Part shown: piece by piece, positions 7,733 through 16,615 of the stretch
How positions within the stretch are numbered: position 1 is the stretch's first letter
Layout: each line of letters starts with the position of its first letter
DNA from: an uncultured Oscillospiraceae bacterium
GTDB lineage: Bacteria; Bacillota; Clostridia; Oscillospirales; Oscillospiraceae
Direction of reading: 5' to 3'
Length of the DNA: 64,000 nucleotides
NCBI GenBank assembly: GCA_947624985.1
Contig: CANQMO010000007.1
Coordinates: forward strand, 38,599 to 102,598
The notes under the pieces: model-generated
Told to the model about the DNA's origin: nothing
Databases searched by the model: none
What the model saw: the letters and a program-made list of their open reading frames with translations, nothing else
Program-made: the position numbers and the translations under genes

Positions 7733-8305
7733 TTACTTTTTCAGCAGGTCCGCGCCGGATTTCCAGGCCTGACCCACCTTTTCGGCGCAGGCGTAATAGC
7801 CGTTGCGCATTTGGTCGAAGGCGAAGGCGTTGAGCTTGGAGGCGTCGATCCGGCCCATCTCGTCCAGCACCTTTTCATCCGCCATCACGTTCTGGATACA
7901 GCCCAGCACCCGCAGGCCGTAGGGTTCGTCCTCGAACCGCTCCACGGTGCATTCCAGCGTGAGGGGATATTCCTGGATGACCGGCGCGTCCACCCGGCTG
8001 CTCCGGACCGCGTGCAGGCCGGTGCGGGCGAACTTGTCGGGGGTGTCGTTGGCGGAGGCGATGCCCATATAGTCGGATTGGGCGATGGTGTCGGCGCCGG
8101 GCACGGACAGGGTGAAGGCGCCCCGGGCGCGCAGATTGGCCACGGTCTTATGGCTCGCCTCCAGATTCAGGGCCACCATATCCTCCGCACAGATACCGCC
8201 CCAGGCCATCATCATGGCGTCCACGGTGCCGTCGTCGTTGTATGTGGCGATCATGTAGGTGGGCATGGGGTACAGGTAGGGCTTGACGCCAAAGTCTTTC
8301 ATCAT
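7733..8305 (-). CDS. Flavin reductase family protein (FMN-binding split barrel)
   Basis: A 190-residue protein of the flavin reductase-like family. PMPTYMIATYNDDGTVDAMM followed by WGGICAEDMVALNLE is the typical start, with an FMN-binding split-barrel core. Members reduce free flavin or act as ferric/FMN reductases with NAD(P)H. The start chosen is the ATG at 8305, preceded by GAAAGGAG; an in-frame extension to 8491 would run through the tRNA-Ser fragment and is rejected. The gene lies just outside the left end of the integrated element and has host base composition. Confidence 0.85.
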   Translation of the reverse strand: MMKDFGVKPYLYPMPTYMIATYNDDGTVDAMMMAWGGICAEDMVALNLEASHKTVANLRARGAFTLSVPGADTIAQSDYMGIASANDTPDKFARTGLHAVRSSRVDAPVIQEYPLTLECTVERFEDEPYGLRVLGCIQNVMADEKVLDEMGRIDASKLNAFAFDQMRNGYYACAEKVGQAWKSGADLLKK

Positions 8306-8389
8306 GATGATTCTCCTTTCATGTCTTGAAAACGTCGCGTTCTTTGACAGGATGAGGCGGCGAAGGAAAGTGAATTTTCTTCGCCGCCG

Positions 8390-8445
8390 TGGCGGAAGCG
8401 GTGGGATTCGAACCCACGAGACCTTGCGGTCTACCTGATTTCGAG
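8390..8445 (-). pseudogene. 3' half of disrupted tRNA-Ser(CGA), attL side
   Basis: Read on the minus strand, this segment holds the 3' strand of the anticodon stem, the long variable arm (AGACC-GCAA-GGTCT), the T arm (GTGGG-TTCGAAT-CCCAC), the acceptor 3' strand CGCTTCC, a G discriminator and encoded CCA. The 5' half is missing here and lies 9.6 kb away at 18075-18116; GGAAGCG there pairs exactly with CGCTTCC here. The two halves overlap in the 9-bp core GATTTCGAG (8437-8445). Confidence 0.9.
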
Positions 8446-8469
8446 AACGAAAATAACGAGGAAAACGCG

Positions 8470-8570
8470 ATATATCCTCATATATCTTCATATCCGCTCA
8501 TGCCAAAAAGCCCGTAAAAATAAGAAAATGATGTATCTTCATATATCGCTATATAACTCCATATTTGGTG
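8470..8570 (+). repeat. Phased 10-bp iterons, left end of element
   Basis: Two groups of 10-bp units occur end to end: 8470-8499 (ATATATCCTC, ATATATCTTC, ATATCCGCTC) and 8531-8570 (ATGTATCTTC, ATATATCGCT, ATATAACTCC, ATATTTGGTG). The consensus is ATATANCTTC. The same unit recurs in the same orientation at the right end, so these are good candidates for recombinase arm-type or excisionase sites. The rest of 8571-8695 shows no gene. Confidence 0.7.
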
Positions 8571-8695
8571 CTTGGGAGGGGATTTCAACAATTTCACACG
8601 ATTATAATACTTTTGCGGGATTTATTTAGAAGATATAGTCATCCATATTTATTAAAGTGCAGGATGGTGATAGCCTCTCAACATGATTTGCCTCG

Positions 8696-11600
8696 TTATA
8701 GCTGATCAATCAATTCTGTAAATGGCTTGATTGCCCAAGGACGATTATGATATATAATATCCCACATATCGAGGCATGCCCTGCGGATCTGTACATCCTC
8801 CTTTCCCTGGTGAAACAACCGGGCGATGCATATGATAAGCTCGTCAAAGTCATAGTATGTCGTTCCTGGAAGGAATAATGCTTTTACGAATTCGTGTATT
8901 ACGTCAGTATAGGCAAGAATATCCCCATCGTATTCTTTCAGATAGTTTATAAAATAATATGCCATGCGTCTCATGTTGCCACGGGTAACCAGCTTAAGCA
9001 GGAATTCTTTATCTCTTTGAGGATCGATAAGTTTCTGATAAAATAGTTGATCCAGTTGCGGCAGATCATCACATATATCTATGATATGGCTTAAAATGAC
9101 TCGGCTTTGCATACGCCTGTCATCGTATTTAAAGCAGCGGACGGCTTGATGGCAAACCCCTTGTGCTTGCTTTTTGCTTAACTGCAACGAAAGTAAAATG
9201 TCGAGCATTTGACTATTTGTAGTTGCGATTATTGTCATCATCTCCAGTGCATGTTCACTCAGGTCTTTGATTTCAGAGTGGAACGCCGACAGCAATTTGT
9301 CACAGTAGTATGATGGGTCATCGCTATAACACCGCGATAGGATCTGCCATGCGTCATAAGCACCCAAGACACGAATATCCCGTTCCAACAACCGATGGAA
9401 TAGTGTCTTTGAGAATTCTCTATCAACATTGTACCATGGGGCAAGGCAACACATGGCAGAAAACAGAACGGCGGGATTTTCATCTTCAACGGCAGATGCA
9501 GTAACTCCGCGAAAAGTTTCAAACAGTTCCGGGTGTTCCCACAAAAGGTGACTGATCGCAAATAATGCATAGCCTCTTACACAGTTGATTGCGCACTGAC
9601 GTAAAGTGTCACAGTCTACGGTCTCTGCATCAATTTTGTATATAGGCAACTCCTTTGGAAGCGGATCGGCATGATGTGCAGCAATATCAATTAATTCATT
9701 CAGAATGCCGATTGGCCATGCTTCCTGAGAACGGTGCTCTATAACTTGTGCATATGAGATGGCGAGGTTTCGGGATGGGTTCTGACAGAATCGCTGCAGG
9801 ATGTCACACGTTAAGTCAAGGGGGACATCTGGTGATTGAAGGCCGGTAAGTATCGCGTCAACAAAGGGCTCTGCAGTTCCATCGGGAAAGAGCAACGCTA
9901 AATTGGCAAAGCAAATAGGATCTTTCTCTGCTGCATGGGCCAGGCTCCGGGCAAACATTTGAGGAGAAGAGTCTGTGCCAGCATTCCAATTGCGTTTTCC
10001 CACGTTTGGGGTGGAACGACTCATATCGGAAATGAGCTTAAGCCAGTTTCTATCACTTAGACGATCGGCATGAGAATCTATCGGCGAGGAAATGCATTTG
10101 GCCATTCCATTTTGTGACAAATCATAAAGGCTTGTTCCATTAGGGAATTTTCGTGTAAGGACACAGATAAGTTCCTTTGTATAGTTGGACGTTCTGGATG
10201 GATCTAGTGCAGGCAGTAGAATGGTCTGCAAATCGCCCCAGAAGGCAGTAGAGCCATTGTCGTTGCCAACGATATGTCCGGTTTTGATCTGCCACTGAAG
10301 TATAGCACGCATACGATCAGCAGGAGGAGACCACTGGCATAAAAAGGTCTCTAGTTGTTTGAAGGTATCAACGCAACAATATGGGGAGAATCGTCTGATT
10401 ATACGCTGGCAGCAAGACAGTGAAGTCGGCTCACTGCTAAATCTCTCAAAAGCTCTATTATCAAAATCAGATATAAGCCATATAATTACCTGATCAGCAT
10501 AATCTGTCGGCAAGTTTTCTGCTGCGTGGATACGGAGAGATGTCTCTATAGACGAATTAGTGCTTGGACTGTTTAGGTATTGAAGGAATTTGAGGGAGTC
10601 GTTCGATGCGACCTGAGAGAGTGCAGCCTGAACGATATGAACAAGAGCTTGTTCAATGGTGACATCATTATAATTTGTGTTCCATACTGTGCTATATTTG
10701 TTTTGTGCCGTTTCAGATATAACTGTTTGAATGAGAGGGTCAAGCAACTGGCCAACTATCTGCTCAGCATGCTTCTCTACAAAAAAGTTTGTATGCTCAA
10801 GCGTGATAAAATGCACATTGTGTCTAACAGATGGGTCCATTTCGATTATAAGCCTAAGCATAGGGACGGCCCAGGCAGGTCCTGACTCTATTATTTTTTC
10901 CAACTCAAAATAATTAAGGAATAAAAGACGATTTTTCTCTAATAGTTTAAGTCGCAAAGCAGCGGCTTTTTCAAAATCATCAGGCGATATAGAGCAAAGG
11001 ATCGAATATAGAGTATTATCATCAAATTTATCGGGGCCATAATTATATATGATGTCCAGCGCGAGGTTCGGTTCTTGACAGATAACAGAACGAAGTATAT
11101 TACATCCAGTTTCTTCATGCCATTCATGTTCAGGATGAGATCGGCAAAATAGCTGGACAAATTCTGAGTGACTGCTGAGAACCATGTGGACAATATACTG
11201 GTTCCATTCTGGATCATCATAATACGCATCGATTGTTGGCCAAAATACTTCAGCAAGAGATGCTTTCTGACCAATAACCTCAAATATACAACATTTGAAA
11301 TAGTAACGGATATTTGAAGACGCTAAACTATACTTTGCCTCGGATATAAAAGTCGCAGTATCAGCATCGACCAAATACTGTAAGAGCATCAGGAACTGAT
11401 AGCGAACGTCTGGCGTCTGCCTGTCCGTATCACAGAATATATCCGGAAGATGCATAGATCTGTCATAAATGCTGTCAATATATGATTTGACGGAAAAGAA
11501 ATCGAACAGGCTTTGGTGGACAAAGGAAATGCTATTTCCGACCTTCTGTAAAACGCCATATGATGTTAGGATATCTATTTCATTATGTTCGTCTTGAAAC

Positions 11601-13171
11601 AGCATGTCAGGGAGAGACAACACTTCTCGCCGCTGCATTATAGATACGATCCGATTGCGGCAGTCATCAATTCTTTGCGCGTTCAGACCATTATCAATAC
11701 AACGGTCTCTTACCTGTGTCCACCAAGTTTCCATTAACTGTCGGAGGTTTTCGATCAATGGTTTGGAACTGGGGGACAACTTTTCCCAGATGTAGAGATT
11801 GGAGGGCGTTTGAAGTAAGGCATGAAGTCTAGGGGATAGTGAATTATAGGAGTCTCCAATTAGCTTGTGAACATCATCAGACGAGAGAAGATCGACTTCG
11901 ATTTTTTCCCAGCTTGACTGGGAACCATCAGCAGACTCAAACATCCTATGTATGGTCGGGTCAGTCTGATAGTCAAATGATCGGACGACAAAAATACAAC
12001 GGATTTTTCCGTTTTCCAGGCGATTCAAATGCTCTGCCTGATCGATCATTTCTTTGCAGATGCTCAGAGATGTAGAGGTAGAACTGTTTGTCCAGTGTAA
12101 GGCATCCAATTGATCGAAGATCAAAACACATGGGCGTCCGCCTGAAAGACTATGTAGACACAGCACAGGAGAGCATAGCAGTCCAAGAGATCTCCCGTAC
12201 TGATCAGCAAATCCAGTTGGCTGACGCTTATCAAGAGGAAGGACCAAGTGGGTGGTCCCCTCGGTTTCAAGTTGTTCAATTACTTCATGGATACAGCCGC
12301 TTTTTCCTGAACCGGCTTTTCCCAGAACCAAGGCTGAATTACCGTTGTGAATACATTCCATTATTTTGTCAGCCTCGCAGCGGTGAAAGAGCGAGGACCC
12401 AATAGGGTGAAAGCTTTCAATATACGCCTGATTGAGAGTTTTGATTTGGGTGAGAGTTCGCTCGTCGTGGACAAGAAGGCGTTGCTGGAATCCGTGCTCC
12501 TCCAGATAGGCTAATACTTCTCCGGCGTTGATTGGTCTGCCCCAGCGTTTCTCATCATTTGCGAACGCTTCTAATTCTATGCGGATGGAAGCGGGAGTTC
12601 CTGAAGTATCTTTAACGAACAAAAGCTCGATTAGCGTCTCTAATTCATGTATTCGCTCGTGATTATCAGGAATTTGATCAAAGTGACACCGTGAAAGAAG
12701 AAAAAGTGTGTGCACGTCATTTTCGCCAAAATACAGTTTACATTTGTTCCACCAATTCCTTAATTTGTCATTGGTCAACTGATTAGTTAGAAAACTGTCA
12801 AGGCCTGAAGCTGTTCGGGCCCGGTCGCATAAACTATCTAATTCATCATAGGAAAGCGGTGAAACAAAGTGATATATACAGTTGCTTCCGCTTTGAATGT
12901 GTGTTTTTGCAATTTGGAAAACAGAGTAGGCGTCCAAATCGCTGGGGCGCCAGTAATTTTCCATACCATTGGATGCTTTACATTGATAGTACTCGCGCTT
13001 ACCATTTGCAGTAGTTGTGATGAATTCTACTCCCCGGCCTTCGTCACCAAGGGGTTCTACTTCTATAGAGATAAGACGTTCCCGGATTAAATCTATCCAA
13101 AGTTTGGCTAAAAAGCGGTTCTCATATCTATTTCCACCCTTATCCGCCCGTCCGCCTGTCTCTAGACTCAT
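8696..13171 (-). CDS. Large Cap4/DUF4297-like nuclease-STAND NTPase (Avs-like candidate defence effector)
   Basis: A 1491-residue protein in three parts. Residues ~1-130 look like a PD-(D/E)xK nuclease of the Cap4/DUF4297 type: GG..K.GNRYENRF start, VEPLGDEGRGVEF, then Q63-C-K65. Residues ~255-560 form a P-loop NTPase with Walker A GKAGSGKS (284-291) and Walker B VLIFDQLD (350-357), followed by a winged-helix-like region (ILTSYGVLQKVGNSISFVHQ). Residues ~600-1491 are an all-helical repeat array, the usual sensor part of STAND proteins. This layout matches antiviral Avs-type ATPases, which bind a phage protein, oligomerise and cut DNA; that role is inferred. AGGAAAGGG precedes the ATG. It is the last gene of a three-gene operon. 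Confidence 0.75.
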   Translation of the reverse strand: MSLETGGRADKGGNRYENRFLAKLWIDLIRERLISIEVEPLGDEGRGVEFITTTANGKREYYQCKASNGMENYWRPSDLDAYSVFQIAKTHIQSGSNCIYHFVSPLSYDELDSLCDRARTASGLDSFLTNQLTNDKLRNWWNKCKLYFGENDVHTLFLLSRCHFDQIPDNHERIHELETLIELLFVKDTSGTPASIRIELEAFANDEKRWGRPINAGEVLAYLEEHGFQQRLLVHDERTLTQIKTLNQAYIESFHPIGSSLFHRCEADKIMECIHNGNSALVLGKAGSGKSGCIHEVIEQLETEGTTHLVLPLDKRQPTGFADQYGRSLGLLCSPVLCLHSLSGGRPCVLIFDQLDALHWTNSSTSTSLSICKEMIDQAEHLNRLENGKIRCIFVVRSFDYQTDPTIHRMFESADGSQSSWEKIEVDLLSSDDVHKLIGDSYNSLSPRLHALLQTPSNLYIWEKLSPSSKPLIENLRQLMETWWTQVRDRCIDNGLNAQRIDDCRNRIVSIMQRREVLSLPDMLFQDEHNEIDILTSYGVLQKVGNSISFVHQSLFDFFSVKSYIDSIYDRSMHLPDIFCDTDRQTPDVRYQFLMLLQYLVDADTATFISEAKYSLASSNIRYYFKCCIFEVIGQKASLAEVFWPTIDAYYDDPEWNQYIVHMVLSSHSEFVQLFCRSHPEHEWHEETGCNILRSVICQEPNLALDIIYNYGPDKFDDNTLYSILCSISPDDFEKAAALRLKLLEKNRLLFLNYFELEKIIESGPAWAVPMLRLIIEMDPSVRHNVHFITLEHTNFFVEKHAEQIVGQLLDPLIQTVISETAQNKYSTVWNTNYNDVTIEQALVHIVQAALSQVASNDSLKFLQYLNSPSTNSSIETSLRIHAAENLPTDYADQVIIWLISDFDNRAFERFSSEPTSLSCCQRIIRRFSPYCCVDTFKQLETFLCQWSPPADRMRAILQWQIKTGHIVGNDNGSTAFWGDLQTILLPALDPSRTSNYTKELICVLTRKFPNGTSLYDLSQNGMAKCISSPIDSHADRLSDRNWLKLISDMSRSTPNVGKRNWNAGTDSSPQMFARSLAHAAEKDPICFANLALLFPDGTAEPFVDAILTGLQSPDVPLDLTCDILQRFCQNPSRNLAISYAQVIEHRSQEAWPIGILNELIDIAAHHADPLPKELPIYKIDAETVDCDTLRQCAINCVRGYALFAISHLLWEHPELFETFRGVTASAVEDENPAVLFSAMCCLAPWYNVDREFSKTLFHRLLERDIRVLGAYDAWQILSRCYSDDPSYYCDKLLSAFHSEIKDLSEHALEMMTIIATTNSQMLDILLSLQLSKKQAQGVCHQAVRCFKYDDRRMQSRVILSHIIDICDDLPQLDQLFYQKLIDPQRDKEFLLKLVTRGNMRRMAYYFINYLKEYDGDILAYTDVIHEFVKALFLPGTTYYDFDELIICIARLFHQGKEDVQIRRACLDMWDIIYHNRPWAIKPFTELIDQL

Positions 13172-13230
13172 TTGATGTCCCTTTCCTCTACAATATGATT
13201 TATAAATCTAGAATATAATTGGTTTGTCGG

Positions 13231-13986
13231 TCATTCTTGTGAATATGTATTTTTCAACAGGTTAAGAACCGTGTCCCTATCCATATGTATCCCCAGTTGC
13301 TTCAAATCGATTGGCTCAGTCTCCATCGCGGTTAGGAAATGCTGGAAATTCTGGTAAACGCTTTGCGGAACGGCGAGTTTTGATGTCGGCGCCAAAAGAA
13401 GCGACAGGCGAAAGACGTCATTTTTGTGCTTGCGGATATCACGGGAATCTATGGCTTCACCTGCATTCTTACGAAGAGTAAGATCAAGCCACGCCTTTGC
13501 CTTGAACAGAATAAGCTGTTCCGCGCCTACGATGGGGACACCATCCACAATGTGTTTGCCGGAGAGAAGGATCTGGTAATAGTCATCGTCCAGCAAAATG
13601 GCGGACAAACTGGACAGGTCGTCATCCAGCGGCATCGGGGTCAGGACGGCGTCCTCCGGCAGAGAAATTGCGTCTGGCTTGCGTCTGAACAGCTCGATCA
13701 TATAGGGGTACTCCCGGCTACGGGGGTGTGTAAAGCGGTAATACTGCGGCTGGCCATTGCTGCTGCGCCGATGCTTATAATCGGCGGCTTTGACGTATTG
13801 CCAGAAATGCAGTCCGAATTCCGGAGTAAGGCTCTCCACGATGAGGACCATGTCGATATCTTTGGTCGCCCGGAAATCCTCGCCTTCCTCGCTCATCAAA
13901 AGGTCGCATGCTGTTCCGCCGATGATGGCAAACTGGTCGCTGTAGTCAGCGAACCATTCTTTAAAACTCTCAAATCCGGTGACCAT
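13231..13986 (-). CDS. Nucleotidyltransferase-fold protein, AbiEii/MenT-like candidate toxin
   Basis: A 251-residue protein with the nucleotidyltransferase signature near the N-terminus: AIIGGTACDLLM at about residues 20-31, then ATKDIDMVL at about 40-48, giving the GG(T/S) and DxD metal-binding pair. A conserved downstream LILFKAKAWLDL helix is typical of the AbiEii/MenT group, whose toxins transfer nucleotides to tRNA or other targets. Its start overlaps the end of the upstream gene by 17 nt, the arrangement expected for antitoxin-toxin translational coupling. An antibiotic-type nucleotidyltransferase or a chemically different modifier is possible. Confidence 0.7.
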   Translation of the reverse strand: MVTGFESFKEWFADYSDQFAIIGGTACDLLMSEEGEDFRATKDIDMVLIVESLTPEFGLHFWQYVKAADYKHRRSSNGQPQYYRFTHPRSREYPYMIELFRRKPDAISLPEDAVLTPMPLDDDLSSLSAILLDDDYYQILLSGKHIVDGVPIVGAEQLILFKAKAWLDLTLRKNAGEAIDSRDIRKHKNDVFRLSLLLAPTSKLAVPQSVYQNFQHFLTAMETEPIDLKQLGIHMDRDTVLNLLKNTYSQE

Positions 13987-14932
13987 CCCGCAACACCTCC
14001 TTGAGAAGAATATCTACAGACTGTTCTACACGCTCATCGTTTGTATCGCTCAAACTGGCAGCGAGAGAGAGGGGGTCAACGTATAGGCTTCCGCTGACCA
14101 GCCTGGGATCGTATTTCCAAAACTCGATCGCACATTGCCTTGCGGCGTCCACCAAGAGCGCACTCTTGGTCGCGAATGATTTCTCTTGCGCGACAGTTCC
14201 CCAGGTATCCACAAATGGGGGATTGATAAACGCCTGTTCGGAAAGAGCGCTCAGTCCGGCGGAAAACACATCTTTCGGAAGCTCGGTGCGGTCAATATAC
14301 ATGGTCTTTCGCACCGGGGATATCAGATGGGGTAGAGCGGCCTGATATAACGCCCATGGCGTCAGATTGGAACTTAGAAGGATCTGCACTCCTTGGGTAC
14401 TTCGGTTCAACAGTTTTGCTTGTATGAGCTGCTGCGCAGCGCGGGACATGGTCATCGCGGAGCAACAGAATCGTTTTGTCATGTCACTGAGAAAGATCGG
14501 CTTATTGCCGCCAAGGAAAAACGCGAAAAGCAGCATCTGTGCGGAAGGAAGCAGTTTATCTATCGGCTCTGGGGTAGCTTCAACGTCATTTCTTTCGGAG
14601 AGAACAACGCCAAGAAAAGGAAGATAGAGCTGCTTCCCGGGCACCACAAAGGGGATCCTTTCCGCGATGAGGGAACTCTTCCGCCGACGGCTGAGGTTGG
14701 GCAGCTCCAACACGACCGGCCAGGGACAGAAAGTCCCCAGCCGGGCGATGTGCTTTTTGATGGTTCCGACCGTTCCCAATTCACCGACAGGCGTCAGGAA
14801 GAGGGCGCGGCGATCCCCCAATTCCGCGTTTTCAAAAGAATAGGAATTGGTCAGGTAAAAAGGAAGTTCCGTCGCGTGCTCCCATTTGCTGCGGTGGACA
14901 GGAATGCCCAATGTCTGCGTAATATAGTCCAT
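13970..14932 (-). CDS. AbiEi-like candidate antitoxin/autoregulator
   Basis: A 320-residue protein encoded first in the operon. Residues ~130-190 (LLFAFFLGGNKPIFLSDM, then MTMSRAAQQLIQAKLL) have the shape of a winged helix, and the remainder resembles C-terminal antitoxin domains in size and context only. AbiEi proteins repress their own promoter and neutralise AbiEii at the protein level or by counteracting its effect (type IV toxin-antitoxin). The call rests on the overlap with a nucleotidyltransferase gene, on length, and on inverted repeats around the promoter, not on clear sequence recognition. The ATG at 14932 has only a weak CGGGG upstream. Confidence 0.55.
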   Translation of the reverse strand: MDYITQTLGIPVHRSKWEHATELPFYLTNSYSFENAELGDRRALFLTPVGELGTVGTIKKHIARLGTFCPWPVVLELPNLSRRRKSSLIAERIPFVVPGKQLYLPFLGVVLSERNDVEATPEPIDKLLPSAQMLLFAFFLGGNKPIFLSDMTKRFCCSAMTMSRAAQQLIQAKLLNRSTQGVQILLSSNLTPWALYQAALPHLISPVRKTMYIDRTELPKDVFSAGLSALSEQAFINPPFVDTWGTVAQEKSFATKSALLVDAARQCAIEFWKYDPRLVSGSLYVDPLSLAASLSDTNDERVEQSVDILLKEVLRDGHRI

Positions 14933-14944
14933 GGCAACGCCCCG

Positions 14945-15005
14945 TTTAACTTTGGTTAATAATATATTAACTTAATAGATGTTAAATGTCAATATCAAAG
15001 TTAAA
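14945..15005 (-). promoter_or_regulatory. Promoter with flanking inverted repeats for the defence operon
   Basis: TTGACA (14992-14987) and TAATAT (14969-14964) are 17 bp apart on the minus strand. The promoter is bracketed by a perfect 10-bp inverted repeat, TTTAACTTTG (14945-14954) and CAAAGTTAAA (14996-15005), and a second palindrome GTTAAT-N5-ATTAAC (14955-14971) overlaps the -10. The layout suggests autorepression by the first gene product. Confidence 0.65.
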
Positions 15006-15038
15006 TTTGGGCATTCGCCATGTGGGAACGAATGGGCT

Positions 15039-16220
15039 TCAGCTATATACTGCCTTATGATACGCTTCCAGAACATACTGCTTTCGGGAATCCTTGAGCG
15101 TTATATACTGGCCGATGATCTCGGGGACGCAGGCGGGGATGTCCAGTGCAACGGTGATACCTTTGAAGGAGTGGCCAAGGATAGCTCCAATGGTCAGGTA
15201 ATCGCCGGTGAGTTCATGCATGTTGGTGGCAGCAGACCGGCGCAGGTCATGAAAGCGGATCTTCCGAAACTGCAATGACTCCAGAAGCAGGGGAAAGTGC
15301 TCTGATAAGTGAGAAACGCTGTATGGCTGTCCGTCCGGCTGGGTTATAAGAAGGCCCGAGGCGCTGCTTCCGCTGCGCATTTCCACCTGCCTGACGAAGC
15401 AGGGATAGGTAAGGTCGGTGATAGGCAATGTGCGATAGGAGGTACTTGTTTTGAGTGGGGCGAGTATGCTGCCGGTACGCTTTCGCTCCGCACAGCAAGC
15501 CAACTGCTGCGACACGGTGAAGCAATGGTTTTCCAAATCGATGTCCTGTATCTGAAGACCGTATATCTCGCCGCGGCGCAGACCGTATAGTGCAGCCAGC
15601 ATGACGATAAAATGCATCTGCGGATCGGAAACGGCGTCCAGGAGTTTCCGTACTTCGGAGATCGAGTATGGCTCGTCTGCCCTCTTCGTGATTTTGAATC
15701 TTGCAAAGCTGTTTCGCACGGGGTTCACATCGATATACCCGTGCTTTCTCGCGTGTTCCAGGGAAACGCTCAACACACGGTATGCGTGCCTTTGAGAGGA
15801 AACGGCATAACCTTGGTGCATCATCTCCGTGCAAATCTTATCTATATCAGAGGCTGTCACCTTACGCAGTTTGATCGATCCGATGGACGGCATGATGTGT
15901 TGCCGGAAGCAGCTCAGATACCCCTGATATGTAGATGGGGCCAGGTAATTGTAGGCATATTCTGCCAGCCAGTCCTGCAAATACTCACCAAGAGTCGCGT
16001 TGTAATACTTGCGGGAGCCGCTGCGGTTCAAGGTGACGAACATCTCTGCCTCATGCTGCATGGCTAGACTTTTGGTGGCAAAGCCCCGTTTGCCATAGGT
16101 GTGCCGGTTGCCGTTGGCATCCTTGTATGAGATGAAGACGTCGTACACGGTGCCGGGCTTGTGGGTGGGGACGTGGTTTTCATCCTTTTTGTTCTTTACT
16201 TGACGTGGTTGAATGCTCAT
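15039..16220 (-). CDS. int: Tyrosine recombinase (site-specific integrase) of the element
   Basis: A 393-residue phage-type integrase. An N-terminal AP2-like arm-binding region (GTVYDVFISYKDANGNRHTYG, ~23-43) precedes a SAM-like core-binding domain (~73-165) and a catalytic domain with Arg215 (GLRRGEIYG), Lys257, His324-x-x-Arg327 (HDLRRSA) and His350 (LGHS). The nucleophile is not at the usual 9-10 residues after His350, where DIPAC is found; Tyr372 in GQYITL, 22 residues on, is the best candidate. It should catalyse integration and excision at tRNA-Ser(CGA). A terminator upstream isolates it from the small gene at 16524, so it needs its own promoter. Confidence 0.9.
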   Translation of the reverse strand: MSIQPRQVKNKKDENHVPTHKPGTVYDVFISYKDANGNRHTYGKRGFATKSLAMQHEAEMFVTLNRSGSRKYYNATLGEYLQDWLAEYAYNYLAPSTYQGYLSCFRQHIMPSIGSIKLRKVTASDIDKICTEMMHQGYAVSSQRHAYRVLSVSLEHARKHGYIDVNPVRNSFARFKITKRADEPYSISEVRKLLDAVSDPQMHFIVMLAALYGLRRGEIYGLQIQDIDLENHCFTVSQQLACCAERKRTGSILAPLKTSTSYRTLPITDLTYPCFVRQVEMRSGSSASGLLITQPDGQPYSVSHLSEHFPLLLESLQFRKIRFHDLRRSAATNMHELTGDYLTIGAILGHSFKGITVALDIPACVPEIIGQYITLKDSRKQYVLEAYHKAVYS

Positions 16221-16282
16221 GGGGACATCCTCCTTAATAAGTTTGTGTCCATTATAAGGTTTTCTGCTGTGGCCGCATAAAA

Positions 16283-16316
16283 AGAAGACCTGAAAGCGTG
16301 TGCTCTCAGGTCTTCT
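16283..16316 (-). terminator. Terminator between the 63-residue gene and int
   Basis: An 11-bp perfect stem, AGAAGACCTGA/TCAGGTCTTCT, followed leftward by TTTTTAT on the minus strand. It ends the transcript of the gene at 16333-16524. Confidence 0.85.
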
Positions 16317-16332
16317 GGGTGAATATGGATTT

Positions 16333-16524
16333 TTACTGCTGGCTAAAGCGTTGGATCATTGCGATCGCATCGGCTAGGGTGCAGGCGCTCAAAACAGCCT
16401 GTCCTTCCGATTGGACCCTCTGCCGTGTGGCCGGGCTGAGGTTATTAAGGTCATTTTGCGTTTCCTGCAGTCGATGGATAAGTTTTGTCCAGAATTCAGT
16501 GTGCTCGTTCTGTTCAGTTTTCAT
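16333..16524 (-). CDS. Small element-encoded protein, unknown (63 aa)
   Basis: A 63-residue polar, mostly helical protein (EFWTKLIHRLQETQNDLNNL, then SPATRQRVQSE). GAGG stands 8 bases before the ATG, and a strong terminator follows the stop, which together support a real gene. It is placed between the integrase and the AT-rich orphan, where small accessory or directionality factors often lie, but it has no recognisable helix-turn-helix or other motif. Function unknown. Confidence 0.5.
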   Translation of the reverse strand: MKTEQNEHTEFWTKLIHRLQETQNDLNNLSPATRQRVQSEGQAVLSACTLADAIAMIQRFSQQ

Positions 16525-16615
16525 ATGAAATACCTCGAGTTATGATTTGATTCTTAATTATAATCCCCAGCAGTTATTAATACATAGATGATGTGAGTTA
16601 TACACATTTTGGCTT

